From: Apostichopus japonicus
Lineage: Eukaryota; Echinodermata; Holothuroidea; Aspidochirotida; Stichopodidae
Length of the DNA stretch: 64,000 nt
Assembly (NCBI RefSeq): GCF_037975245.1
Contig: NC_092576.1
Coordinates: 4,542,001-4,606,000, forward strand
Reading direction: 5' to 3'
Every line of letters begins with the position of its first letter. Position 1 is the stretch's first letter. Under the pieces are notes generated by a model. The model saw only the letters and a program-made list of their open reading frames with translations, was not told the DNA's origin and did not search any database. This document shows, piece by piece, positions 24,147-37,217 of the stretch. The position numbers were made by a program, and so were the translations under genes.

Positions 24147-24618
24147 CAGGTGCGTATCCAGGGGGGGGGCGTTGGGGGCGCGCGCCCCCCGGGTAAGAAA
24201 AAGAGAAAAGAAAAAAAGAGAAGAAAAAAGGAAAAAAGAGGGGAAAAAAAGGGGAGGAGGAGATGAAGGAAGGGAAAAGAAAAGGAAGAAAGAGAGAAAA
24301 AGGAGAAAAAGAGGGAGGAAAAGCAAAACGCGAAGACACCGGGAAGAGAAAGAAGAACAGTGACATCATTACAGCGCTGAAGGGTAGCCAGTGACGGATC
24401 AATGATTTCGTAAAAGTGTGACTCACCCTACCCCTTACACTGACAACTCCATTTTTTGACGTTTCCATTTTCCTGGGAGACATCTGGGAGACGATCTGGG
24501 AGACATTTTCGGCCAAAATTTGCTTGTACGCTTCGCGCCAACTCATGGTGGCGCTACGCTTAGATAATTTGCCTACAGGCTTCGCCCCTCCCTTGGCAAA
24601 TTCCTCGCTACGCACCTG
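24147..24618. mobile_element. miniature element with CAGGTGCGTA termini
   Basis: Left end CAGGTGCGTATCC and right end CGCTACGCACCTG are inverted repeats (10 bp exact). Inside are a G-run, an almost pure purine stretch (24195-24330) and one copy of the dispersed module (24478-24600). Flanking 8-mers differ (ATACCATT, TTCGAATT), so no target duplication is seen. It interrupts the end of the Penelope-like element. Confidence 0.6.
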
Positions 24619-24972
24619 TTCGAATTTGTAACGCAAACAGCAGATATCACATCATATCAGTGAGCATGAAAATGGCGTTCCAGGATGAAAAGCCTCAAAG
24701 CTGTCCGACTTGCCTGAAAAAATAACCAAAAATTTTCGCGCGCGAAGCGCGCGTCCAACGTGTTCATGTCAATATCATATAAGCAAGCATCGGTTATTAC
24801 ATCGCATGCCATCATGTACCGTACGGTCCGTTCAAATTGCGCAGTATACCGCGGGATGCTAATGTAAACAACGACATGTCACATGTAGATGTATAAAAAG
24901 CATGGAGGTCCAATTATGTCAAAACTCTCTTTTACATTAGTAATGGCGAATTAGGGACTGCACCCCGCCGCG

Positions 24973-25347
24973 CAGTGGCGGAGCGTCCATATGGTCAGGG
25001 GGCGGATGCCCCCCTGACGGACTCAAATGGACTGCTGGCGCCTTTTTCAGCTCTTTACCACTTTTTACTTATTCGTGATTATTGACTTTTTATTGCGCTC
25101 TCATCTACTTATTGACATTTGTCACATTTTGTTGGTGTAATTTGGCGATGACACCTTATTCTTCGTTTATCTGCAAATTAGCCAGGCCCGGAAAGGGTCA
25201 TTTCCGGCGATCTAGGGAGTATCTTTACTCAAAAACTTTCTGTACGCTACGCGCCAGCCAGTGGTGGCGCTCCGCTTAGATAGTGTCGAAAGCGCCCCTT
25301 CAGACCATTCTCGCCACTCCTGACCAATACCCCTAGCTCCGCCACTG
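24973..25347. mobile_element. hAT-type miniature element, 375 bp
   Basis: Termini CAGTGGCGGAGC and GCTCCGCCACTG are perfect 12-bp inverted repeats. The 8-bp duplication CCGCCGCG is exact at 24965-24972 and 25348-25355. One copy of the dispersed module (25185-25290) lies inside. A partial inverted copy is at 59938-60237. Confidence 0.93.
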
Positions 25348-25887
25348 CCGCCGCGCCTCCTACGCTTATGTGTGTAGTGTTCGGTTTCGGAAATATCTGC
25401 TATTTTTTCATTTCCTTCAACCAAGTTTTATAATAGCCGTTATAACAGGTTTTAATATTTCTACACCAATAAATTAACTGTGTCTGAATTTTAGAAAATT
25501 TCTGACCAACATTCTACATCACACTTCCCTCTACTCGTGCAATTTTGACCGGTCTGTTAGGGGTTGAAGGAAGTTTTTTCTATATTGGTTGTCCATAGAT
25601 GAAATTTTGTACAACATTATGGGTATGTTTTGAAGTGAGTTTATTCACGAGAAATGTGAATTTTCAAATTCTGAACAAATATGGGGCTCAAAACCTTGAA
25701 AAGTGGGGCTGACGGGTATTGTGGGCCGCGACGTAGAATCACCTACAAAAGCAAAGACCCACAGGAGATGCGATCAGGTCGAACATGATGTGTGCCGGGT
25801 TGACAATCTTCAAAAAGGTTATGGATGGAAAAAAAACTATTAGGAAATACTTGGTTCTCAGGCAAAAAGTGTACATCTGGTTGGTCA

Positions 25888-26033
25888 TTTCAAGCCCGAG
25901 AAGTGCGGTTTCCGGTGATCTGGGGGGTTTCAAAACAAGAAATTTTCTTGTACGCTGCGCGCCAACCGATGGTGGCGCTCCGCTTAGATAGTAATTGGCG
26001 CCCCCCGGGTTTGAAAATCCTGGATACGCGCCT
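25888..26033 (+). repeat. dispersed module copy with one element end
   Basis: Contains GTTTCCGGTGATCTGGGG, TTCTTGTACGCTGCGCGCCA and TGGTGGCGCTCCGCTTAGAT, then a right terminus GGATACGCGCCTG. The matching left terminus was not found. Confidence 0.6.
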
Positions 26034-27867
26034 GCCATTAACGACATGTCTCTACAGTCATGCTCTTTGTATTTTAAGTAACTCTTTATATTTAAATGAG
26101 AGCAGCAGACCACAACAGATCCTTTGTCTAGATATATTCCATCAGATTCACAGAGAAATTCATCAGATTCATGCAGTAAAGGGTATTGTTTATGGGATAT
26201 ACTGCCATAAGGGGTAAGTTAATGTATAAATCCTCATTTTGTAACTTTCATGAGCCAAGACCATGTTAACTTTATGGAGATAATGAAGATAGAAATCTTA
26301 TGGTATGAAGCCACATTGTTCTATTATTTCCTGTTAGGCTTTTATAGCTTAGGCTATGTGCTGAACAATGATTTCCATTCATATCTTAGAGTAATGCCCA
26401 TGATCATGGTGCTTAAGAGGAAGGTTTTATACCCATATGAGCCATTTTTAGAAGAATGGACTGTACTTTTATTAGTCTTTTGAAGCCAGAGATGTCCAGG
26501 AGTATCAACCTTAAATTACCAGTATCAACTAATGTTTGGAATTGATTGTATTCCGTAGTTCGTGACTCTATGAGAGACATTATCCAACTGTTTATGTTTG
26601 AGGAAATATTATTAGTATCTGTGTATTGTAATTATGTAACTTCAAGGGTTATTCCCACATAACGGATTGATAAGGTTACTTCCAAAGGGACACTTAGGAA
26701 TCAGTTATGAAGGATAGTTTATCTTTTATTGTTTGAATATTCTGTCTGGCCAATGCAGAATAAGAGGATATGCATAGTTTCTGATTTTAGTGGACTGCTA
26801 TTTTAGAATTGTATGTTGATTTATTGCCGTTTGCACATTCTTTTTACAATATTAGTGTTGGTAAGATTTTGCATCTATAGGGAGGTAACTGCATAAATAA
26901 CCTGTTTGATAAATGAATATTTTTGTGTCAAGTTACTAAATGCAACGTACAGCTATTATATTTCCACAGGGTAATTAGCTTTGTATATTGTACGAGAAAT
27001 AAAAGAAACCTGACAACCAACAGAGATGTTTTCAGTATATCATTTGACATCCTCACAAAACAATGCATTCGTAGCACAAGTTTCAATTATAGTTCGAAAA
27101 ATGTAATGACATAATAGTTTTAGTTCCGACACTTCACCAAGTGCTCTCCCATACAAACGGCTGTGATATGAATAGTGTTCTTCTGTAGTACCGAGTGTTA
27201 TTGATGAATAAAGTATTGAACGTTGAGCAAACCATAGATCATTCTTTTATTACTTGACAAATAACACTCTTGACACTGACGATATGACATTTAAGAACAA
27301 GGTTTGATATAGAACTTTGTACAGATTGTGTTTATTTTATCTCTTAGAAAGCTATGGGTAGGACGTACGTGGCACTAAAAACGACGTATATCGGCTAGAG
27401 GTTTGCCGAGGTTTCGTTTGTATTATCAAATAACATTGTGTTCCCATTTTCATTACGCGATTGTTCAAGTGATTTCTGATTCTCTTGGATTAATTCAATA
27501 TCATCATCGCTCAGTAGAATGTGTGAATGCCTATTTATGTCGAGATAAACGTAGTAACAGTAAGTTTCACTACCAACTTAATGATTTATAGACCCGTAGA
27601 AATGCTAATGTTCGTAAAGGCAGTCTTATGTCACGAAAATAATACAGCTATAAGGTGTCTCTTTCACTTTTATGGTGATATCAGTATCTAGCAGATAATA
27701 AATGACACAGGGTAGCTTTTATAAGCTTTAATATAAATTTAGTCTTGTAGTTACACTTTTATTGGCGCCAGAAATGATATTAACTTCATTTTCAATCGAC
27801 GGCAGCTGTTTAACGTTACATTATTTTATTGTTTCTTTCTTTCGTTTTAAGTAACAGCATCGTAAGA
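26034..27867. other. intergenic, 5' of the NHL-like gene
   Basis: No exon, array or element recognised. The promoter of the NHL-like gene is presumably in the last few hundred bases. Confidence 0.4.
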
Positions 27868-30800
27868 ATGAATGATACCGATAATGCTCTCAGCGGTCCT
27901 AGACCTGGACCAAAGTGCGAAATCAGTTTGTAAGTTTTTTCTTAAACACCAAAATCATGCTAAGCCAGCTGTTGAGGGTTACTGTTTTAAATGATTACTT
28001 CAGTGAGATAAGTTTAGCCCATCTGCTAACATATGGGATTCACGATTTCCCAATCGAGTTGGTATTCCTCAATTTTTATAACATGCATGGGAACATTAAT
28101 TCACAAGAAATACACTTTTGAAACTTAACCATATATTTAATATTAAAGTTAACCACAAGGTACTTTTCAGTTGAATAAATCGGTTGATTTTTCTCTTCTT
28201 GTTTTCCTTGGTCTCTATTATGCGAAATGAAGTTTTTATTCAATGTTTTAATGATCCTCAATCCATTTTGACAGGAAGCGCATTGGAGGAATGCTAGCTG
28301 CACTGGTAGGTATTGTTACACAGATATCGAGCTTACACAGGTACTATGAAAAGCTACTGGACCCGAACGACAGACTACTTAACGAAATTGACTTGCTGCA
28401 TCACAGAATAAAAGCGAGGGACATACGTCACGAACTGTTAAAGAACTGCGACCGTATTCAATCAATGGATGAAATGACCGTAGACGTAAATATGCCACCA
28501 TCAGGTAATCTGTATGAAATGTGTTATCATGCTAGGGAAGGGAGCATAAACAATACAATTAGAGCTACTAGTAATTAAGTCCTTTAAAAACTACTCAACG
28601 GAAAACAATTGACAAAGTTGTTGACGATATAACAACCGCATGGCTTTTAACGTTTCCCACGAAGCCGATTTTATTGTCAAAGGCTGAGAGTGTATAAGCA
28701 TGTGGACACTTGCATTCAAATTTGGATGGAATAAATACCTTGGGAAATTCTCTCTCCTTGATTAATCTCCATCTGGTGGAAGTAAAATACGGCCGCTTAA
28801 CATCACAACGTTCTACAAAATGCTAGGCAAACATTTGACTAAACACTGGATACGTACTTATCTAACCAATTAATAAAGGGTAAGGCTAATTAAGACAAGT
28901 AATTAAAAATTGGTTACACTGTCGCATGCAATTTTACTCGTTTAGAAGCAACTCGTTACCGGAATTTTAGCTGGAAACCGACGTATCCAATGTTTGGTCA
29001 ATTATTTGCAAAACAATTTTAGAGTGTATGACAAAAGATCCCTTCTGAAACACCAACTGACAGGAATATTGTTAAATTTGCATGATCGATTATTTAATTG
29101 ATCGAATCTTGATTAGTTGATTGAATGATCAATTCATTTATCACATTCATTTCGTCATTCACTCAATCATTGATTTATTAATTTATTTAATTTTTCTCTA
29201 TTCCTGTAGACCTGCAAGCAGCCATTCAGGCAGAAAGCGACGTTATGAGGAAGATTTCAGAATTAGAAAAGTACAAGAAGCTTAGCTGGTGGAATTTTGT
29301 TAAGCGACTGGAGCTGACACAATCAATTGAAGTACTAAAGCAATCACTTGACGAAGCACGGAAACTGGTTGAGAGAGAAGCAGAGACTTGTGGTCAACGT
29401 AAGGTGAGTACGTCTTGTAAAGCGCTTTTTTTCGTTCTTTTTTTTGCAGTTAATCATCATATTTTTTTAACAAATTGGTAAACTGTAATCGAAATCATTA
29501 CTCAAAGTAAGATTATATCTGATCAAGTTAACACAGTCCTCTAGATTTTTTTCCCGCCAAGGGAATTTTAGCCAGTTGTGTTGACCTTTAAGCATATTCA
29601 CATTGCTTGTACTTACTGTAATTACCAAGTACCTTTATCCCTGAACAATACGTTTGTTGGGCTCAGTGAACAGATGATTGGCACACATGCGAAATACGTC
29701 AATAATTGTCATTGTGGTTTAATTATTCATCACAAGAAGTACACAGTTCATGTAATTGCTTGCCGGACACCGCAGGTTGTCCATATCTTGGTGGAGAAGA
29801 AAGTAATCCGTCTTGGCACACACATTGTGACTGTTTATATCAGAGCCAGCCTACAAAGGATCTTTGTTGAATTTGAAAATTGATAATTAAAATGTAGCTT
29901 AACTATTAAATGCCTGTTTTATTTTCCTTGTATAGTGATTGTTTTGATATTTTTAATGGTTAGCACAGCTGACAAAATTCTCCGCTGAATTGCCATGATG
30001 ATGTCATGCACTTTGCTTTTGCCAGATGCATTAACCATTTATTACCAACATTGAAATAAGCACATTCTCGCCATGCAATACTCTGGGAATGTGTGATTGA
30101 CCTAATGACATGCAGACAAGTTCTTTTGTAAATAAATCTACGGAATAGTCCTTTGTTAGCATACTAAATGTATGTCAATGAAACAACCGATGACGTAGCA
30201 GCTGCATCGGATCAATCGCACTCCTAAGATCCGCATGTCTGCATAAAAGTTAAATATCAAAGAATTAAACGCATCATCCCTCAAAACCTAGTGAAATTAC
30301 GCACGTCGATGATTGTGGGTTAATTCGTTGATTCAAATATAGCATTACGTAACGTTATAAATTATTTGTTATTAATATTTTTATTTATTAATACCATCGT
30401 CACATTTTACAGACGAAAAAAAATTCTCGGAGCTAGTAACGTTGTTAGCAGTCACGTGGTAATTGATATATTTATTTTTATTCTTCAGCTTCAAAATCTA
30501 CCGAAGGCAAAGAAAAGAAGTTCTGCAATAACAGGTAAATAGTTGTTATACAGGCAAAAAGGATCATTTTCAATTGATGTGGAACTGAGAGTAAAACACT
30601 TGCACAACTTATATCTTTGATGGCAACTGTATTCCACCATCAATTGCTAACAAATTGAAAACAGTATTCAAACATATGAGCAACTCGTGGGACTCTTTAA
30701 GAAAATCTTGGTGGTGTAAAAAAAAAAACCGAAGCAAACTTTTGTTTACGTATATTAATTCAAACACATAGTTAAGATAAATAATTATGAACTCGTCAAT

Positions 30801-31863
30801 TATATAATTCCCTGCCAATGTATCATCAACTTGTAACTAGAAAACAACATCATAAGATCCCAGCTTTGTGTCGTTTCCAAATGGTCAAGTTATTATTTCT
30901 GGCTGTTAATGGTGTTGGAAAATGCAAATCTATATATCCATGCACACATAATCATATTCATTTTCTTTCATTGGCACTGCAGATGAGGGACACAAGTGCT
31001 CAGAAAGTATTCGACATGGCACTCAATTTAGATTTGCCAAACCACCAACATGCACAGAAATATCAGGTATTAACCAGCCACACGACGTGCTAACGTTTCA
31101 GAATGAAATTTTCGTATTGATGGACGATGGTATCAAGGCATATAACATGGAAGGAACAGAGGTAAAGGTTTACCAAAAGGAAGGCTTCAGGCCATTTGCT
31201 GCCGTTTTTCTTGACAAGAAATTATATGTAACAGACAAGTCTTGTGGATGCGTGGCGATGTTTGATCAATCTTTGAATTACATTGACAGTTTCGGTGAAT
31301 CACATATGACCAGTCCTGCTGGTATATCGTCTTGTCCGGAATCAAGTTGTATCTATGTCTTGACTGGCCGAGAGCAAAGCTCAGCGGCTGTAGCAATGTT
31401 TGAAAGGGATGGCACGTACATTCGTCAGTTTCGTCACAAAGATCTGCACGATCCTTGGTACATTAAAAGAAATCACAACAGCAACGAGCTTTTGGTTTCA
31501 GATTTTGCTCGAAACGCAATTGAGATTTATTCAACTAATCTAACAGAACGAAACACTGTTATTAAGTTAGACGTACCTGGGAGATCCGACGTACAGTGTA
31601 GGGGAATAGATGTAGATGATGAAGGGAATGTTTACGTTGCCCTTAGAGCCAAAGGTTATGTTGATCAGTATGAAATCATCGTAAAATATAATCCTCACAA
31701 GAAGCAAATGTATATTCTTGAAGAAAGTCCAGTTGGTGGTTTCTTCAGTAGAAGTAAACGTTTGAACTTTGTTCGGGGATTACACTTCTACCGTTCCGGT
31801 GGAGAGGCATTTCTTATGATTGTTGATCCGGGTAATAATCGTGTGATGATTAAACCAGTTTAA
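27868..31863 (+). CDS. coiled-coil plus NHL-like beta-propeller protein
   Basis: Five exons: 27868-27929, 28275-28504, 29210-29403, 30489-30534 and 30983-31863. They join in one frame to a 470-residue protein with GT-AG splice sites. Residues about 25-180 are helix-prone and charged (for example SLHRYYEKLLD and LKQSLDEARKLVERE), which suggests a coiled coil. From about residue 200 to the end there are recurring blade-like strands: EIFVLMDDGIKAYN, KKLYVTDKSCGCVAMFD, NELLVSDFARNAIEIY, EGNVYVALRAKG and FLMIVDPGNNRVMI. This is the pattern of NHL propellers in TRIM2/3/71-like proteins. No RING or B-box is seen in the five exons, so it should not be called a TRIM protein. The start ATG lies in a short first exon; an additional 5' exon cannot be excluded. 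Function unknown; a binding scaffold is plausible. Confidence 0.82.
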
Positions 31864-33349
31864 AGAGATAATCCAGTGTCAGAATCTGAAATCTTATAAC
31901 AAAAGTTGTAAGACATGTTCTGCATTTTCGGTCAAAACCACCTGCATTTTGATTTATTACACAGATTTATTTCTCAAATCAATTGGTGATATTTTGTATA
32001 TTTTGCAACTGGCAACAAATTGGAAGTGATGAAACGATGACATCATACCAGCAATGCATATGTAAATGACTTTGTTTTTGTTTTTCTTTAAAATATTTTA
32101 CTCACTTATATACTTCATGATAGTCGACGCATGTATATAATGTTTCTACAAAAGGTTGCCTTTACAAGAAACTCCAACAATAACAAGTTTTTTCACAGCT
32201 ATATATTATGTACAAACATTTAAAATGTACCTTATGTCTTGGATAAATCAACAAGAAGATAACATAAGTAGCAGTCTCAGAATCAAGTTTTTAAATCAAA
32301 TTTGCCATGATGACATCACAGAACATCTTCTTTGATCGATCCAATAAGTCTAGAAGAATTGAATGTTAAGTCACTGATTGCAGTCATATTAGGTTACAGT
32401 TCAACAAGGATTTCTCGATTTAGGGACAAGATACTGACACGTGGTTTCCATCTGACAGTGTGAACTATCATATGCGATATGTGTAGATGAATTTATTCTT
32501 ACACCGAGTCGCATAGTTTAAAATATAGCTACGAATGCTAACAACCTAACGAATATTTGTCTTGACAAAAAAATCATTGATGAAAAGAGAACCATCACTT
32601 TATATTCTAAGAATGTCCAAAAACAGTATGGATGATAAAAAGATGAATATCTCTTTTACAAGATGCACACAAAAACTCTCATTTTTGCATAGATCTCTGA
32701 TGTGAAGAATTACTCCAATCTTTAGTCCGTTTACGAGATATCCTACTTTAGAAGTCGTGTCTGGGAACTGTAATTATTTAAATCTGTGATATCATATAAT
32801 GAACTATAATCTGAAACATTTTTACTTTTTCTAGCTATGACATTCTCTATTCATATTTTCTCGGTAAAATGTCAAAAGCGTTGACACTGAAACCAACGGC
32901 ATCAATAGCTCCTATGTGGAGTTTAAACAGTTTATATTCGACAATTACAATACATCCATTGCAGACAACTATATATTGTACAAAATAATAAAGAAAATAC
33001 TCATCAAATATGAAGAACGTGCATGTGACTCAATGACGTCATGTATTTCTGGACTTGATCAAGTCTTCAAACTTCATGAATGGATGAAAGTTTAAGTCTG
33101 TTACATCAAGCAAACGACAAGTCTTGTATTATTAGCTATGTACATGCAGAATGGTTCAGTTATCTCCATTTCTGTGGTCAATAATGGTGACTGGGGTCAC
33201 TTTGTGTCCCGTTAAGGGAAAACAAAACGTTAAATTAACAAGACATTTAATCTATAAATATGAGAGCAGCGCCGCTTCGCATGATGAATGAGCTAGATCT
33301 TACAATGTAATATACTTATATTTAAAAAGTGTCTACATGTCATTCATTC
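31864..33349. other. 3' flank of the NHL-like gene
   Basis: AT-rich, without recognisable exons. A possible polyadenylation hexamer (AATAAAG) occurs near 32985, but a closer end is equally possible. Confidence 0.35.
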
Positions 33350-34566
33350 CATGGGCGGCGATCCTGGGGGGGATGGGGGGGATATATCCCCCCCATGAAA
33401 ATGGGTGGAGGGGATGTAACACACCATATCCCCCCCACCAAATGCCAGGAATAAGAATATTTTCATGCCTTCATTTATGCATCATCGTGAATGTACGGCT
33501 CTTTTTTAGCTTCATTTCTCGCCTACCATAAACGCAGTGCGATCTTTTCAAATAAACCGTCTTTATAAAGCAAGAATAGTTGACTGTAGGCTTCATTGGC
33601 CCTATAACAACAAAATGTATTATTGCGCACACGGTATTGATAAAGTACATATATGCACCCTCATAGTATTCATATAGGCCCTATAGTAGGCCTACACACG
33701 TACATGTTCCCTCGAACAGCTGAGAATCTCATGTTACCAGGGTAATGCTTAATTAGGGGCGTCGGAGCGGTTCGCCGGACCAATATTCTCGGCGCAAAAA
33801 AAAGGAGAAAAAAAGTAGCACTAAGAAGAAAAAAAAGGCAAAAAATAAAGAACCAAAATGAAACATACTTCAAAATGTGTTTCAGAAGATTAATCGGGTA
33901 CAAAAACAGACAAGGGAGAATTCACATAAGAAAAGCTCGGAAAGTGCCATTTCCTGCAATCTGGGAGGCATTTTTTCAAAATTTTCTCCATTACGCTACG
34001 CGCCAACCAATGGTGGCGCGTAGCGTAGTTTGACCTTCCAAACGTCCCCCCCCCCCCGATAATTATGGTAGATGGCCACACTCTGATCTTCCGTACCAAT
34101 CAAAAATAGCTTCCGACGCCCCTGTTAATACACATACGTTTCACCTGGATGCCCTAGCAATCGGTACCTAGGAATGTAACTATTGTAATTGTGTATTGCA
34201 TGTGTATAGGCCTATAATAGCCTGCATGAGGCCATTTTCTTCATCGAATAATATAAAGAGCTCTCGAACATTCTAACGTAGCGCCTGAAACAAGATTGAC
34301 AGGGGCAATTTTCCCAAAATAACACCCGAAATTAAAAAAAAAGTATTTTGGATCCTGATTATGAGATATTTCGGACATGATATCCCTATTTTACAGTTGG
34401 GTATATGCCGCATGGAAACCTCGGCAAGTGCCGTTTCCGGCCACCTAGAGGGTTTGTAAATCCCAAAATTTTCTTGTACGCTTCGCGCCAACCAATGGTG
34501 GCGCTACGCTTAGATAGTCAACAAGGTCATATCCCCCCCACTCAGAAGTACGGATCGCCGCCCATG
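33350..34566. mobile_element. hAT-type miniature element, copy A (1217 bp)
   Basis: Ends CATGGGCGGCGATCC and GGATCGCCGCCCATG are perfect 15-bp inverted repeats. The 8-bp duplication ATTCATTC is at 33342-33349 and 34567-34574. Two copies of the dispersed module lie inside (33935-34035 and 34425-34520, both plus). The right flank is an (ATTC)n tract, so the duplication is less decisive here than in copy B. No transposase. Confidence 0.9.
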
Positions 34567-34630
34567 ATTCATTCATTCATTTCATTCATTCATTCATTCA
34601 TCCATTCATTTATTCATTCATTATTCAATC
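34567..34630 (+). repeat. (ATTC)n microsatellite
   Basis: Imperfect run of ATTC/TCAT units directly right of the miniature element. Confidence 0.85.
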
Positions 34631-35782
34631 ACGGACCAGGTTGTGTATATGGACGTGTTTTCAAATTTACCTAGCGCACAAGTAGTTAGACTTATTTGTT
34701 AATTGTTCTGATAGTCGAATGCCTTCTCGCTCCTTTATTTGGCTGAGCTAAGAAATCAGGAAATAAAAAAATTGTCACTTATTGTATTTTTACTTGTTTC
34801 TTTCATTCTGCAGTTTTTGTTTTCCTTCATTTTTTGTTTAAAAAAAAACGGCCCGCCGGGTGACTATTAGACGGCGGCCACAACTGTTTGGAGCTCCTGG
34901 AGCGCTTGGTGTGCTTCGAGAATACGAAATTTAGAGGGAAAACTATATAATAGCGGTCTTTTGGATATTGTAGTTTTTATATGCAACTTACGACGGAATG
35001 TTCGATTGTGAATTGCACGCAATTGTGAATTGCACGTGTTATACATGCACTCATAGTGCAGTAGGTAGCTACACACTAGATGTGCAGCACTATGTACGCG
35101 ATAACCCTGCAAAGTTCCCGCTTCAACTGTTGTGTGATGTGCGGTCACCGTTGATGTGCGGTCACCGTTGATTTCAGAAATTCAGAGCATTTATACACTA
35201 AGCTGTGGAGTAACCAGACTTTATCATCGGCGTTGGATGGGGGACTTCAAGTGCGGGGGGGGGGGGGGGTTCGGTCCTTTTGGGTACTTTTGCAATATGA
35301 CCCATTCCCAAACACTTGTAACCATGGTGACGGTACTGTAATTAATGTTCCCTTTACCCAAATTGAACAGTTAATTCCTGAGTTCCAGCCGTTAAATATA
35401 GGGTCCTCTCACAAGGACAATTTGGAAATGAAACACTATTATAGATGTAATTTCCTGGTATCTGACAATCGAGATAAGTACACAAAGAAACGTTTTCTTT
35501 AGTTTCGATGAGTAGGAAAAAGAATCAGTAGGGACCATCAAGAACCTATGGGAGAGAAGGAAATTTAGACCCGGAACATTGCTTAAAGCTTTCTTAAACC
35601 CATTCATGCACTACTCGCAAGTAGGCTACCACTTGCTAGGGCAAACCTGGAAATGGAATCGTGCATTACTATGCAGTGTGACCACTCTGCAAATTCGGAA
35701 TAGGCTAGCCAGTACTTACAAATTATCAAGTTTCCGTCAAAATGGCCAAAATTAGGAAAAATTCGAGTGCATGCATTAAACT
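34631..35782. other. intergenic, no gene recognised
   Basis: Contains a G-run at 35257-35270 and a repeated GATGTGCGGTCACCGTTG (about 35136 and 35152). No exon with convincing splice sites and homology was seen. Confidence 0.35.
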
Positions 35783-37217
35783 CAGTGGCGTCGCCATGAC
35801 GTGGCCTGGGGCACGGGTGGCTTTGAGTGCACGTGCCCCCAACAAAGGGTGCCGCTCCCCCAGATGCGATTTGTTGTGTTAACAAAATACTCAAACAAAA
35901 GTGTTTTTTTTTTACAAAGGACGTCGAAACGTATAATGTTCATTAGTGAAACTTCTTTCCGCCAACCATCACATGCATAACCAGTTGTTTTCTCACTAAC
36001 AAGGTCACAGAGTCCCCGGTGTGAGCCGCTAGTGCTTAAACTTCACCACTACCCTGCATGAATTTTAATTTAAGTTTCAGCACTCTTCTTCACTTTGTAA
36101 ACTTTCACCCAATCCCTCTTGAGATGGAGGGGCTGAAGTATGCTTCCGTTTCAACTATTCAAGCGGAAAACATTTTTTTTTCTCTCTCTCATAATGGATA
36201 ATTACCATATAGCATAAAATTGCACCTTATGACCCTTAATAGTTCAAAACAATATCAAAGCAAAAGGGACAATTTCAAGTTTTTGTATAAACTTCTTATC
36301 CACCTCATATGAAGACATAAGTATCGGACAGACTGTGTTTTCTCTAGCTTGCTCCTTGAGTACCCCGCAGGGCGGATATGTGCGCGTTATAAATGGGACA
36401 AACTAAAACGAATGACAGCGAATGACCGAATGACAATTGACTTTGTACAGGGTAAATTATCATTTGCGAATGACAGCGAATGACAACGAATGACAACGAA
36501 GGACAGTGTTGAGTGGAGATAGAATGATTAACGGAGTGGAGTAAATGCGGTTATTGGTTTTCTGCGCAAAAATGATTTGAGGAAAATCGCATGTTACGTG
36601 GGTGTAGGGTTTTGGTGTAATTTACGGATAGAAACCACAGGGAAAGATTTTGTGTGAGAATGCGCTTGAGTTCTGTGCTTTTTACCTCTGTAGATTTATA
36701 TAGAAAGATAATTGAAGCCGTTTCAAGGTTATAGTATTGTTAGTTTCTAACAATTAATATCGGGAAAATGACGTTAAATTTACTTTTTAAAATCAGACTT
36801 ACAATTTCGCTTACTTAAAGGTGCGTTTTTATCTTGTCCGTACTTTACTATATCTAGATACCCACGAAATCTGAACTGTGATATCCGGTTGAAGAAAATG
36901 TATGTGCTGTCATTATTGTCATTCGTTTTAGTCAACGCATTTTTTTAGTGTGTACAACATATTGTCATTCGTTATGTGTAACGCAATTGTCATTCGTTTT
37001 AGTAACACCCTTATAAATCGTTATTATTATTATTACTTAGACTGAAAAAGGTACGTCAAGTTGCAAAATATAGCTCCAGATCAAGTATTTACCCCCTCCC
37101 CTGAGACCCCTCCCCCAGGACGACATAAACAAATAAACATTGTTCCCCTAATTAAGTGCTGTGCCTCCCCTGTTCCCCACCCCCCCCCCCAAGATTGAAT
37201 GTCTGGCGACGCCACTA
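35783..37217. mobile_element. hAT-type element carrying a nested foldback element
   Basis: Left end CAGTGGCGTCGCCA and right end TGGCGACGCCACTA are inverted repeats. Flanks ATTAAACT (35775-35782) and ATTAGACA (37218-37225) agree at 6 of 8 positions, an aged duplication. Without the nested element at 36395-37010 it would be about 810 bp. No transposase is visible. Confidence 0.75.
36395..37010. mobile_element. foldback element 4 (AACGAATGACA arms), 616 bp
   Basis: The left arm starts GGGACAAACTAAAACGAATG and repeats CGAATGACA. The right arm ends in CATTCGTTTTAGTAACACCC with inverted copies of the unit. An exact 8-bp duplication TTATAAAT lies at 36387-36394 and 37011-37018. Non-coding core. 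It inserted into the hAT-type element at 35783-37217. Confidence 0.92.

Noticed and set aside
24160-24640. Open frames of about 170 codons, Phe/Leu/Ser-rich or Lys/Arg-rich
   Set aside because: They translate a purine-rich tract and the dispersed module inside a miniature element.
29578-29883. 101-codon open frame in the NHL-like gene intron 3
   Set aside because: No recognised domain; it lies between exons that join in frame without it.
33337-34674. Short open frames repeated at 41466-42981
   Set aside because: They are parts of the two hAT-type miniature elements, with no transposase motif.
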